Assembly: GCA_022605955.1 (NCBI GenBank)
Contig: JAKCOZ010000007.1
Span: 34,698,991 to 34,762,990 of the forward strand
Reading direction: 5' to 3'
From: Rallus limicola
Taxonomy: Eukaryota; Chordata; Aves; Gruiformes; Rallidae
Length of the DNA: 64,000 nt
Both the position numbers and the translations under genes were made by a program. Position 1 is the first letter of the stretch. Each line of letters starts with the position of its first letter. This document shows, piece by piece, positions 1 through 10,093 of this stretch. The notes below the pieces were generated by a model. That model was not told the origin of the DNA. It worked only from the letters and a program-made list of their open reading frames with translations, and did no database searches.

Positions 1-1425
1 TCCTACTCACCCTTCACATCAATGTACTCTTATGTTGGTAGGTAGGAAACTAATTACATGAGGAGACCTGCTTGAATCGAGCCACAGGCAGATTGAGATA
101 CATTTTAACAGACCCTTTCCAGAACATGAATGAAAGCAGAACAGCAATCTGGTCCTGCTCCCATTGCTTTATTATTTGCAACAGAGGACTACAAGCAGAG
201 CCATTGAGAACCTCTTTGTGGAGACACTAATTTTCATTAAACTTTTTTTGTAAGGTTTTAAACTGAATAAAGAACAAATTGTTGTAGTATCTTAAAAGTG
301 AGGTGATTTATCTGTATGTAAAAAGCCATGGAATTATTCCTTTTCTTTAAAATTTGGGGTGAAACATATTTCTGAATTATGTATGGAAGGGAACTTCACC
401 ACAGTCAAATCAATCTCCTGAATAGCGAGATTACCATGTACTTTAAGATATCCTGTTTAACATACTGCTAAGGAAAAAAATAAGAACTTTGATATACAGA
501 ACACTGGATCATCTTCCTCAACAGGGGTAGTTGTCATTTATTCAGAAAAACACCTTCTCATAAATAACAGCATGTACTAGATAGATACTGAAAAAATTAA
601 GAATGTTCATTTTGCATGAGTGTGCTCCACATCTTTTAGTTCTTCTGCCCCTTAAATTTATTCAACTACCAATGAAGCCTCTAATTAAAAAAAAAAAAAA
701 AATTAGAAAAATGTATTTGCTTCAAATCTTTTACAGGCTCTGTGCAAATACATTGATAAAATGCGTGCATGGACCTGCATTATTGATGATCTATAAAGCT
801 ATCCTGTTTAGCTCACAAGCTGTCAGATATCATATGCAGGATGAGGCAACTGTGAATAATGGTATTGATGCCATATCTCATTTCAGTCAAGTCAGTGATA
901 AAAAATTAATTGATTATAATTGGATCCTGGCATTTCCTTCTGGCCAGTATTCTTTGATGGGTATTTGATTTTTATGCTGTTAATCAGAGGCTTTCCTATT
1001 TGCATGTAAAAGGTGAGCCAAAAGTCAGAAATCTGCTTTTCAACCTTTTCTGTAGCTGCCAAAAATCTGAATGCCCTGGAATTCACACCTTGGAGGTTCA
1101 GACACTGACATACTGGCTACATCTATGATGATCAGTTTAACTGTGCAAGGTTCAGTCAATGTTTGAAATATTTAAAACAGCCCCAGAATATTTTTCCTGG
1201 CCAACTAGCTCACTCACAACCTGTCTCCAGGTTCAGGAGGCTGCATGTGAGAAAGACCATTTCCAGTAGGAAATTTGAATGCAACTGCCTGGGTTTGGAA
1301 GCAAAAATGATTTAGAAGAATGCAGCTGGTCAATGTGTGTGCCACTTACTCTTGGTGACAGCTAACATTCCCTGGGACTGTTTAATTTACCCATCAAGGC
1401 ATAGCCACCATCATCCTCATGCAGA

Positions 1426-1620
1426 TCATAGAATCATAGAATGCACTGGGTTAGAAGGGACCTTTAAAGGTCATCTAGTCCAACCTTCATAAATAATACT
1501 AAAGTCTAAGTATTCCAGTTGAAGTATATAAGAATGATAGCTGTCTCTGCTTTAAGCAGAATGTGGGACTAGTTATCTCCTGATGTCCTCTCCAAACTAA
1601 ACTATCCCATGATCCTAAGG
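1426..1620. mobile_element. Two short CR1 3'-end fragments, head to head
   Basis: The left piece (1426-1486) is minus strand: tcatagaatcatagaatg, then ttagaagggacc and tagtccaacc. The right piece (about 1560-1620) is plus strand: ggactagttatctcctgatg, then ctatcccatgatcc. About 70 bp of unassigned sequence lies between. Confidence 0.75.
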
Positions 1621-2855
1621 TTCCATTAAATGGCCAACTTTTTTGATTGAACTCCACAGATTTGTGGAGTTTTCCTAAAATAACTCAAGTGCTTTTTGGT
1701 GCTGACATGAAACAGTAGTAAGTGAAGTGGAGCAGGTGCTCTTTTTGGAGTGATTCTGGGAACCGTGTTATGCTCGTGAAGGAGATACCTATTATTTTAA
1801 AAAATCTAGGTAACAAGATGAACTAAAATACCGAACAGTTCAAAGAATACAGCTCAGGTACTATGACTAACATGATCTTACACTTTGTAGATGGACTTTA
1901 CACAGCTCTGAATTTAGAATTCGAGATATCATCCCAAGAAGCCAGTTAGAGTGAGTTTATATTGGTATTACAGCTGGATTACAGTGTCAGCAGAATTTAT
2001 TATCTGGAGAAGGTTTATATCATTAGATTTATAATTAATATAACTGACTTGCTTGGAGTTCAGATGCAACATGGATGGAGTTAAAGCACTGCTTTATTCA
2101 AGTTCCTTATGTCTATCTGCTCTGAGAGGCAGGAAGCTAATATAACATAAGGAGCTAAGAAAGCATTATCTGTTGACTTTTTAATTTGAAAACGATGTTA
2201 TAAAAAGCTATATAAATATATAAACTCCTATGCCATCTTGCTAACATTTCTTTGATTGTATTTCATGGCACATTCAAAGAAGTCACGAGCCTGTTAATCT
2301 CCACCTAGTTCAATTCATATAGTCGCCCAAGAGCAAAAACAGGGAGAGATATACTGTTATGATGCACTGTTCATCCTCAGTCAGTGACTGACACATGGAG
2401 GTGACAATGTGATTCAGTCCCTGTGTGAAACCTATTCACTCTGAAAACTGTTTGAAAAATGCTGGATGAACTTGAGGATACTTTGCGAACCCCTTACTGC
2501 CACCATACAGGAACAAAGGTAAGCAATAGTTTGTGGTTTGTGAAGCATTATTCTGTCTTCTGTGAGTCTGGGCTCATTACAATGTGGGCTGAGCTTTGTA
2601 CATTATGCAACAACTAATCTGTGGAAGGAATCCAGAATGGGATCAATTATATTATTATATAATGATTTATTAATCCTAGAATACAAAAGCAATTCCTGGC
2701 TGTTTCACTGCCTAAGTAACCACTTTAACCAGCATTGATCACTTAATGATTTTTTTTTCAATATCTGACAGATGAAATTAAAAGCAGATTTGCCTACAAA
2801 AGGCCGAATACCTGCCAGATCGGTCTCTGGGATCATCTAAAATAGTTGTGGGGGG

Positions 2856-2963
2856 TATTTTTCTCCCTTTTTTTCTTTTTTTGTTTCTTTTTTTTCCCCT
2901 CTGTTTGTTTTGGTTTCTGCTTTGTTTTGGGTTTTCTTTGGTTTTCTTCTTTTTTTTTCCCTC
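2856..2963. repeat. Pyrimidine (T-rich) tract
   Basis: About 108 bp dominated by T runs with C and G interruptions. An accidental open frame covers it. It is purine-rich on the ADCY8 transcript strand. Confidence 0.9.
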
Positions 2964-3851
2964 TCATGATCTGATGTTAATATCAGTAGTTAATTACATA
3001 CTTTTAATGAAGACAAGCTGTTATCTAATTTCTGGAGTTTAGCTTACATTGTATGCCGGGACTATTTTTTCTGTCATAATAATTACTCTTTCAGATGGTA
3101 CTTTGGAGTGAAATAATCCAAGAGATGAAATCACAGGAGATGAAATCACTCAGAACTCCTTGACTTCCCAAACAAATATACCAGCTTAAAATTTTTGTTG
3201 TAATGTCTCTCATTTTCTGTATAATTGTTGGATTTCCATCATAAAATCATATGAGTGAGCCCTTGAGGAGCTGGGCCTCACACAGGATCCCTCCCCTCTC
3301 CTCACAGTCACAGGAATTTTAGGAATAGGGACATTTGAGAAAGTGATGGTGAAAGCAGCAGCCTTTAGCTCCTGGGAGGTGTGTTACTTATGCTGCCCCT
3401 CTGCCTCACACTGAAGAGCAGAAGGGACAGCTACGTTTCCCACCTTGGGAAGCTGTGCCACATGAGCTGGTACATTTTACTCCGTTATGCTTGTTTGTAT
3501 TTGTGCCTGATGGAAGTATTTACTCTAGGAAGAAATTCAGTTTTGATTTGAAAACACCAAGGGACAGATATGTCATTGTTCTTCTAGTAGTTCCATCACC
3601 CATTTTTAAATCAACCTTTTTGTGCCCATAATTTTTTATGTGCTGCTACTAGCTACTTTTCTGTCATTTTTTTACCCTCAGCTAAACAGGTCAAGCTTCT
3701 CAGTTCCCGTAGCTTAAAGACACTTCTGCTTCAAAAAAATATTTTGTGACTTTTCATTGCAACCTTATAAGAATCTTTAACAAACTTTAAAAAATTATAC
3801 CACCACATCAAGACTGGTCAGCACAATGAGTCATCACAGTCCCAAGAACAA

Positions 3852-3993
3852 CTACAGGCTGGATGGCGAATGGATTGAGAGCAGCCCTGAAGAGGACTTG
3901 GGGGTGTTGGTGGATGAAAAACCCAGCAATGTGCACTTGTAGAAAGCAAATAATATCTTGGGCTTCATCAAAAGCAGCATCACCAGCAGATCT
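3852..3993 (+). mobile_element. CR1 fragment (ORF2 3' part)
   Basis: Resembles the CR1 region before the reverse transcriptase end: ttgggggtgttggtggatga, then atcttgggcttcatcaaaag. It is interrupted by stops and indels. Confidence 0.8.
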
Positions 3994-6863
3994 TTTTCTC
4001 CTTTCTCCTTACCTCACGTTTCCTCTGAACTTTGCTCATTATGCTTTACGGAGCTTTTCTTCTTCTCACAGCCCAACTTAAAGAATGGAAAACCCAATGG
4101 ACAAGCATGCTAATGCATTTCTGGAGCATAATGTGGTATTTAGAATCTCAGTTCGGAGATACTTTTATGTTATATATCTTTCTCTTATCTGTTTTACATC
4201 CATTTTAATATATTTGAGGAAGTGATTGTCTCAACAAATCTACCTTATTTTATTGTTAAAATCATGTTCCGTATTTGGCTGTCAGTATTCCCCATCTGGA
4301 ATTTTATCACATACCCATCCATAACCCCATCCACCTGGCACTCCAACACAGCTTTGGAATTTCACTAAGATGCAATGAAAATGCCGTTGTCTACTTTCTT
4401 CTTACAATTTTTTCCCTCCCTGTTTAGACATAAAGATAAGATGGCTGCTCTTTTTTACAGGTAAGAGTTGTTGCAGATTTGGGTTTCCTGAGTGTTTTCT
4501 CTGACACCCTTTTAGCCTGGGTGATAACTGTTAAAATTAAACTCTATCACCTGATGACTAGACATTCCACTAGTATCTCATTTCTATTAACTGTGAGTAT
4601 AGACAGGCAATAATACAATAAAATTTACTACAGGAAAAGTTATGCATGTGAAAAGATATGAGAACCAGCTAAATAAATGAACCCTGGTGAAGAGTTTGGA
4701 TTGTTTTTTGCATTCTGAATAGTTCCTTACATCTGGAAAGAGAGAGGTGGAACAGCATGACTCAAGTCTAATTTCTCATTATGGGAACTTAAGATCAAAT
4801 TGTAGATTCTCAGTTAACAATACTTAACACTTTAGCTGTATGAATATCAGCTATATCAAAACACTCAGAAGGCCCTTGTGAGTCAAACTGTCCATGTAAA
4901 TTTATTTTTACATGTTGCATAATGATTAGATTTGAAATTCTTGTTCAACTCCTGATGAACATGGAGTCATCAAGGAAACTAGAAGGAAAATTCAGCAGTG
5001 ACACTCTGAGATGGTATGTTTTTGGGCACTGCCACATCAGAAATGTTGGTACTGGTCCTTATAATGTTGCAACTACCTGTTTTCAACAGGAATCAGGAGG
5101 ACCTGAAAGAGAAAATCTGGTTTGCCTAACTTAAAGTTTCCTTCTGTACTGATTTCATATATAATTTTAACTGACACAGGAGTTCTGGATTGTTCTTCAT
5201 GATCTCGGTGCCTAAATTCCAATTACAGGTGCAATATTGTAGCATAAATAATGAGTTTTGATTTAATGTTTAATTCTTGAGCTAGGCTAAGTGCTTGAGC
5301 TAAAATATAGCAAGGACTTAAAAGCTAAGATGTAGCTCTGAAAGAGGGAGAAGAAACAACTGTTAATGTAGGCCTTGGGAGTAATGAATTTTTTTTAAAA
5401 TTTCCCGTAAACATCCTTTGATTTGCAAGGCTTTGAGTTCATGTATATAACTTCAGTGTAATTGTGAAGTCTGAATGATGCTTTCTCCTATCTTGGATAA
5501 TCTCCCTATTATTTTGGTTTCTTAATTCCCACTGAATATAACTGTCAATTAAAATACTAAAAGTACTCTATCATTTCTACTGGATTACTACCCTTGATTC
5601 CCAGTTGATGCTGGGGTATTAGATACTCCCACATGTGCAAGGAGATTCAGAGAAATTTTCTTTTTTCAAAGATGACTTAAAATGGGTTTGCTGCAGATGG
5701 CATTACCAAGCAAATGCAAATGATTTGATGTGTGTCTCCAAGAATTTTTAACATTGCTGGTAGGTCTTTTCATCTGTGTATGTTCTCTATTTCAGGTTTC
5801 ACTTTCACTGTGGGGATTCCAGAAGCGAATTATTGATTACTTTGTGCAACATTTAGTCTGTGGTAATTGAATCCAATCTTCTTAGAGATCATTGTTGCAT
5901 AATCATTATCCAGTTACATTTTCCATTAATTAATTTTTGTCAAATTCATTCTCTATTAAGCTCTCTGTAATGTAACTGCAGCACACATTAACTGTATGAT
6001 GTACGTAATGAGACACACTCAGATTAAAGAAAGAAAGCTGTCTGAAAAAGAAGCAAAGAGATGGGACACCAAAACATCCATGGAAAGAGGGGAGTGCTTG
6101 GATTAGGGAACACTGGTTTAGGGAAGAAAGAAACCTGAAAGATTGGGAGAAAGAGAACTCAAAAACATTGATATAGAGGATAAAAAAGATGGAGAAAACC
6201 TTTATTGGATTGTTAGTTGTTTGTCACTGTCACAGTAAATCACTGGACAGACTCTATACATAGATTGTTTAAATTTTGTTATTAATCTTGACAAAATCAA
6301 AATAATCCATCAGCAACAGAACTATACGTACATGATGGGTACATATTCCTTAATTAAAAAACTTCAAGTCATTGTGGATTTAAGTACCAACCTAATTTAA
6401 AAAGTAAAATTTGCTTATTTGACAAATCTTAGCATTTATGAGTTTGTCTATGAGTTAGTTTCTAAGCTAAAATATTGTCACAGCTGCTTGTTTAGTGTTT
6501 ATATTGTGGTTTTATTTTATTAAAGGGATTGCTGGAAGCAATTGAGACTCCTCCTTATTAACCTCCTCTTAAAAATGACATCAGTACACAGTGAGAACTG
6601 TTAAGATCTATGAAACCTATCACTTGCAATGCACACGCAGCTATCGCGTTACATGCTCTGAAATGGCACAGGTTAATAAAATGCATTTATTATTTATTCT
6701 TATGCATCACATGGATTTAAAAAGCCCTGCTCTTTTCACAGTGATAATCTTTAGGTTTCTGAATGACTGTAGGAATTACTTGTCTAGTAATAGCATTCTC
6801 AGATAAGTTAAGAACATTTTCAGAAACAAAGAAAGAAGAAGAAGGAGGGAAAAAAATCATTAC

Positions 6864-6991
6864 CTTATAGTTTTGATCATGCTGAGTCCCATTTCAACAC
6901 AGCAGTGTGCATGGTCCTGGCGAGGCTCTGGCAGCCCTGACACACAGTAGTAACAGTCCCCCAGGATCTTTATTCTGAGACAATGATGTTC
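6864..6991 (-). CDS. ADCY8: ADCY8 exon (probable exon 5): second metal-binding aspartate of C1a
   Basis: The exon encodes 42 residues, [20 protein letters not shown] through GLSMIKTI, plus two bases (AG) of an arginine codon. [10 protein letters not shown] contains the second metal-binding aspartate of C1a. [22 protein letters not shown] is the stretch that best separates type 8 from other calcium-sensitive cyclases. The acceptor is TGCATATAG and the donor GTAATG, which is weaker than the consensus. The endogenous retrovirus begins 487 bp upstream of this acceptor in the gene's direction, inside the preceding intron and antisense to it. Confidence 0.94.
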
Positions 6992-7473
6992 CTATATGCA
7001 AATGTATCAAAGAAAAAGCAAAGATTTGTAGTTATATTTTCAGAATTTTAAGATGAAAGTGCAAGCAGTTGAAAGAAGTACTGGAAAAGAAAACTAAAAA
7101 CTTGCTGCTGGATGTTTCCTGTCTGTGATTAATGCAATACTGATTTATTTCACTTTTGAAATAAAGTTCCTTTACATTTTCAGTTTAAAAGGATATAGTG
7201 ATTTTTGTGTTATGTTGGTCAGAGATGTCCTTGCTGATGGTGAAAGAGATTTTGTTGGACTTAGGCTGAAAGGTAGGCCAAGGATTCAGAAACACCAGCT
7301 GAGATAACAAATTACATATTTTAGACTGTATTTCTCCAGGGCATCCTTTCTGCCCCTTTTTACACTGGAAATAAAAGAAAAACTTCTTTATTCCCACTGA
7401 TAAACACATCTGAACTAAAGTCTCATACTTTAGAATTATAATTAAAATTTTTAATGCAACATTTTTTATGCAG

Positions 7474-7478
7474 TCTTC
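7474..7478. repeat. Target site duplication, left copy (tcttc)
   Basis: The five bases directly before the 5' LTR match the five directly after the 3' LTR. This shows that integration was by integrase and that neither end has been lost. Confidence 0.9.
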
Positions 7479-8066
7479 TGTCCTGGTTTCAGTCAGGATA
7501 GAGTTAATTTCATTTGTAGCAGCGGATGGAATGCTGTGTTTGGGAGTTAAAATGAAAACAGTGCTGATAACACCCTGATGTTTTTAGTTGCAGTCAGACA
7601 GTCAATGCCAGGACAGGTGACCCAGATGGGCCAAAGAGAATATTCCATGCCAATTACGTCCTGCCCAGGATAAAGGGGGGCTGATGGGAGGAAGAAGGGG
7701 CGGTTCCGGGACGCGAGCGGCCGGGACGCGAGGGTCTTGGGGGACGGTCGGGTTCCGGGACGGCTCTGGGTGGTACGGCCTGAGTTGTGTGGTTCGGTGA
7801 GAAACTGCATTGTGTATCAATATTTTCATATTCTTTTGCTCTATAGTCCTGTTAGCATTTTATATATTTTATTTCTCTGTTATCTTAGTAAACTATCCTT
7901 ATCCCAACCCACGGGCCTCTTAGTTTCTTGGTTTTGGAGTTATTTGCCCCTTCCTTTTCCCTTCCCTTGTTTCCCCCCTCCCCTTTTTCCCTTTTCTCCT
8001 GCTCTTTTACTTTAAGGAGCAGGCAGCTGCGTGGATCTCGGCCCAAGCCGGGGTGAAACCACGACA
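7479..8066 (+). repeat. 5' LTR of the retrovirus
   Basis: 588 bp with TG...CA ends. A GATAAAG box at 7669-7675, just after a CRE-like ttacgtcc, occupies the place where related avian LTRs carry a TATA box, as I recall them. The stretch 7700-7765 is GC- and CpG-rich, unlike the AT-rich host. AGTAAA at 7887-7892 is a variant poly(A) hexamer and may mark the end of R. A pyrimidine-rich segment (about 7948-8000) follows. Short open frames here occur identically in the 3' LTR and are not genes. Confidence 0.93.
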
Positions 8067-8184
8067 GTCTTTTTGGCGCCCAACGTGGGGCCCGAAAGGT
8101 TGGGATAACGGTAGATCTGACCCTGACGTGATTGCAATTAAGACAAAGTTGTGATAAGTACTGTTGTTTAAGCAGTCTCCGATC
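8067..8184 (+). promoter_or_regulatory. Retroviral 5' leader
   Basis: A 118-nt leader between the 5' LTR and the first gag ATG. It holds the primer binding site and presumably packaging signals, which I cannot define. An in-frame TAA at 8155-8157 closes the gag frame upstream, so gag cannot start earlier than about 8158. Confidence 0.7.
8074..8091 (+). promoter_or_regulatory. Primer binding site, tRNA-Lys(1,2) type
   Basis: Eighteen bases reading tggcgcccaacgtggggc match the 3' end of a lysine tRNA of the 1,2 type (TGG complement of CCA followed by acceptor and T-arm bases). It starts 7 nt after the LTR end; most retroviruses have 0 to 3 nt there. The same primer type is known in foamy viruses and some betaretroviruses. 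Confidence 0.88.
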
Positions 8185-10065
8185 ATGATGCTGTGTTATT
8201 TATTCCTATGTCTCTTGTTCTTGTATTTTATGATAACAGTCTATGATACAGGAATATCGAGGATTGTGAACTTGTGCTGGTATTTATATGAAATCTTGCT
8301 GCCCTGTTCATTTTATGGACAGGGAGGGTTTAAAAACGGCAGCTGGTATGGTGGGAGTACTGCTTTCTTTTCCTTCGGGCTAAATACAACAACTCTGCTA
8401 GCAGTTTTTAAAAACTTCCAATATCCCTGGGATATTCAAACTAGCATTTTGTTGTTTTTAGCTTTGGTGCAGATGGTTCAGTTGTTGTCAAATATTAAGC
8501 AGGGGTTTATGAATACCACTCAAGAGTTTTCTGCGAGGCCAGATAAACATGAGTGGCAGGGCATGTGGCAGAGCATGGGCAGGTACCTAGGTACTTTCTC
8601 ACTCCCAATGGCTTGGAGTTTCACTCCTGAGCAGTTACAGGACCCTGGTAAAGTTACTGCATATCTGAAAAGGAATTGCTGTAAGTTTACCAGAGAAGCA
8701 CACCTTACTGCACTGTGCTGGGCCCTGGCCACTATTTACAAAACACTGCTTGATAACAGGCAGTACTGTCAGCACTGTCAGAGGGAAAGGAATGAAAACA
8801 AACCAGCAAAGACTGCAGCTGCTGCAACCCCTATGACTGGCACTGCAGCTACTGTAACTTCTGTGACTAGTACTGTGGCTACTGCAACTAGTCCAACCAA
8901 TGCTGCAGCTGCTGCAACCCCTATGACTGGCACTGCAGCCACTGTAACTTCTGTGACTAGCACTGTGGCTACTGCCACTAGTCCAACCAATGCTGCAGCT
9001 ACTGCCACCCCTACAGCAGATACTGCTGATAAAACAAAAAACCAACCCCCGCCAGTGTCTGTTGCTCCAGTACAAAAGAGGAAACACACAAAGAAATCAG
9101 TTCGTGTAGTGAAGGATGATGATGATGAAGCAGGGCCATCTGGAGCAGGTCAGGATGGAGCAGGGCCATCTCAGGCATCTCAGGATGGAGCAGGGCCAGA
9201 GATTGTCACACGATCCCTGACCCTGAGTGAGCTGCGTGAGGTTCGAAAAGATTTCAGCCGCCGCCCAGGTGAGCACATCATCACCTGGTTGCTCCGATGC
9301 TGGGATCTAGGGGCCAGTAGTCTGGAATTAGATGGCAGGGAGGCCAAGCAGTTGGGATCCCTAGCTAGAGAAGGAGGCATTGACAAGGAAATTGGGAAAA
9401 AGCCAGAAATCCTTAGCCTCTGGAGGCGACTACTGTCAAGTGTGGAGGAAAGGTATCCCATAAAGGAATATATTACATGTCACTCACCCAAGTGTAACAG
9501 CATAGAGGCAGTTATCCAGTACCTGAGAGAATTAGCTGTACGGGAGATCATTTATTATGATCTGGACAATACACAGAATCCTTCTGATCCTGATGAAGTT
9601 ATATGCACCCCAGATATGTGGCGTAAGGTTGTACGAAGTGCACCAGCAGGGCACACCAATTCACTAGCATCAATAGACTGGGAGGATGCATATCCACCAA
9701 CTGTAGAACAAGTGTCCTGGCGACTCCGGAAATATGAGGACAATGTTTCCCACTCTATGATCGCAGCGGTAGAGAAACTGGTCAAACGATTTGACCAACA
9801 TTGGGGCAATGTTGCAGCTACTAGGAGAAAGCGTCCATCATCCCAGAAGGGAGGATACAGAAGGTACACACCACGAGACACGGTGCGAGGGCAGCTGTGG
9901 TCTTACCTGCGTGACCATGGTGAGGACATGAGGAAGTGGCATATGCAGCCCACCTCAGCCCTCCAGGCACGAGTAGATGAGCTTCGAGGTAAAAGAATCG
10001 CACAACGCAATGTTGTCAGGAAGAAGGCTGCACCAGTGAGCAGCCAATACGATCAGCAACAATAG
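8185..10065 (+). CDS. gag: Endogenous retrovirus Gag
   Basis: A 626-residue open frame. I chose the ATG at 8185 (followed at once by a second ATG) because the longer frame opens only on a TTG. Residues 2-19 are strongly hydrophobic (MLCYLFLCLLFLYFMITV), and another hydrophobic stretch (ILLFLALVQMVQLL) lies near residue 90, so the protein may be membrane-inserted. The middle carries Ala/Thr-rich tandem repeats and then an acidic, Gly/Pro-rich linker (DDDDEAGPSG). The C-terminal half, from about EIVTRSLTLSELREV, is a capsid-like helical region ending in a basic tail. No CCHC zinc knuckle is visible; a single CQHC-like cluster near residue 195 is not one. It ends at a UAG in the same frame as pol. 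Gag would assemble the particle. Confidence 0.85.
   Translation: MMLCYLFLCLLFLYFMITVYDTGISRIVNLCWYLYEILLPCSFYGQGGFKNGSWYGGSTAFFSFGLNTTTLLAVFKNFQYPWDIQTSILLFLALVQMVQLLSNIKQGFMNTTQEFSARPDKHEWQGMWQSMGRYLGTFSLPMAWSFTPEQLQDPGKVTAYLKRNCCKFTREAHLTALCWALATIYKTLLDNRQYCQHCQRERNENKPAKTAAAATPMTGTAATVTSVTSTVATATSPTNAAAAATPMTGTAATVTSVTSTVATATSPTNAAATATPTADTADKTKNQPPPVSVAPVQKRKHTKKSVRVVKDDDDEAGPSGAGQDGAGPSQASQDGAGPEIVTRSLTLSELREVRKDFSRRPGEHIITWLLRCWDLGASSLELDGREAKQLGSLAREGGIDKEIGKKPEILSLWRRLLSSVEERYPIKEYITCHSPKCNSIEAVIQYLRELAVREIIYYDLDNTQNPSDPDEVICTPDMWRKVVRSAPAGHTNSLASIDWEDAYPPTVEQVSWRLRKYEDNVSHSMIAAVEKLVKRFDQHWGNVAATRRKRPSSQKGGYRRYTPRDTVRGQLWSYLRDHGEDMRKWHMQPTSALQARVDELRGKRIAQRNVVRKKAAPVSSQYDQQQ
8815..9039 (+). 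repeat. 90-bp in-frame tandem repeat in gag
   Basis: Unit 1 is 8815-8904, unit 2 is 8905-8994, and a partial, diverged third unit follows to about 9039. Units 1 and 2 differ at only a few bases. Each encodes 30 residues, Ala/Thr/Val/Ser-rich, including ATPMTGTAATVTSVTSTVAT. Length is a multiple of three, so copy number can vary without breaking gag. Confidence 0.92.
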
Positions 10066-10093
10066 AGGGGCCCTGCCTCCAGCCAGGTGGAGG
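10063..10093 (+). promoter_or_regulatory. Candidate UAG readthrough signal between gag and pol
   Basis: The gag stop (10063-10065) is followed directly by open pol frame in the same phase, with no ATG to start pol. The bases caa-uag-agg surround the stop. Ten nucleotides downstream, 10076-10081 (cctcca) pairs perfectly with 10088-10093 (tggagg) across a 6-nt loop. Gammaretroviruses join Gag and Pol by UAG suppression aided by a downstream pseudoknot. A similar mechanism is inferred here, not shown. Confidence 0.65.

Larger units (their letters stand above)
1..6863 (-). other. ADCY8 intron, left-hand part
   Basis: AT-rich intron with no convincing gene. It holds small CR1 fragments near 1426-1486, 1560-1620 and 3852-3993, and a pyrimidine tract at 2856-2963. 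The short open frames here (for example 603-968) are AT-rich, have no recognisable motif and are judged accidental. The next ADCY8 exon was not found and probably lies beyond the left edge. Confidence 0.7.

Noticed and set aside
603..968. 121-residue open frame near the left edge
   Set aside because: AT-rich, low complexity (lysine run), no motif, and no splice or promoter context.
2848..3042. Phe/Leu-rich open frame suggesting a membrane peptide
   Set aside because: It is a translation of a T-rich tract.
7547..8015. Open frames of 75-92 residues in the LTR, repeated at 13826-14294 and partly at 59632-59916
   Set aside because: They recur only because the LTR is repeated, overlap each other on both strands and have no known domain.
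8164..8184. Gag start at the TTG at 8164
   Set aside because: TTG is an unlikely start in a vertebrate element. The ATG pair at 8185-8190 is 21 bases later and keeps the hydrophobic N terminus.
8635..9089. Two minus-strand open frames of 150 and 103 residues opposite gag
   Set aside because: They mirror the Ala/Thr-rich gag repeat on the other strand. No independent start context or domain is visible.
10087..10089. Pol start at the GTG at 10087
   Set aside because: The frame is open back to the gag UAG, and a GTG start is not expected. Readthrough from gag explains the layout better.
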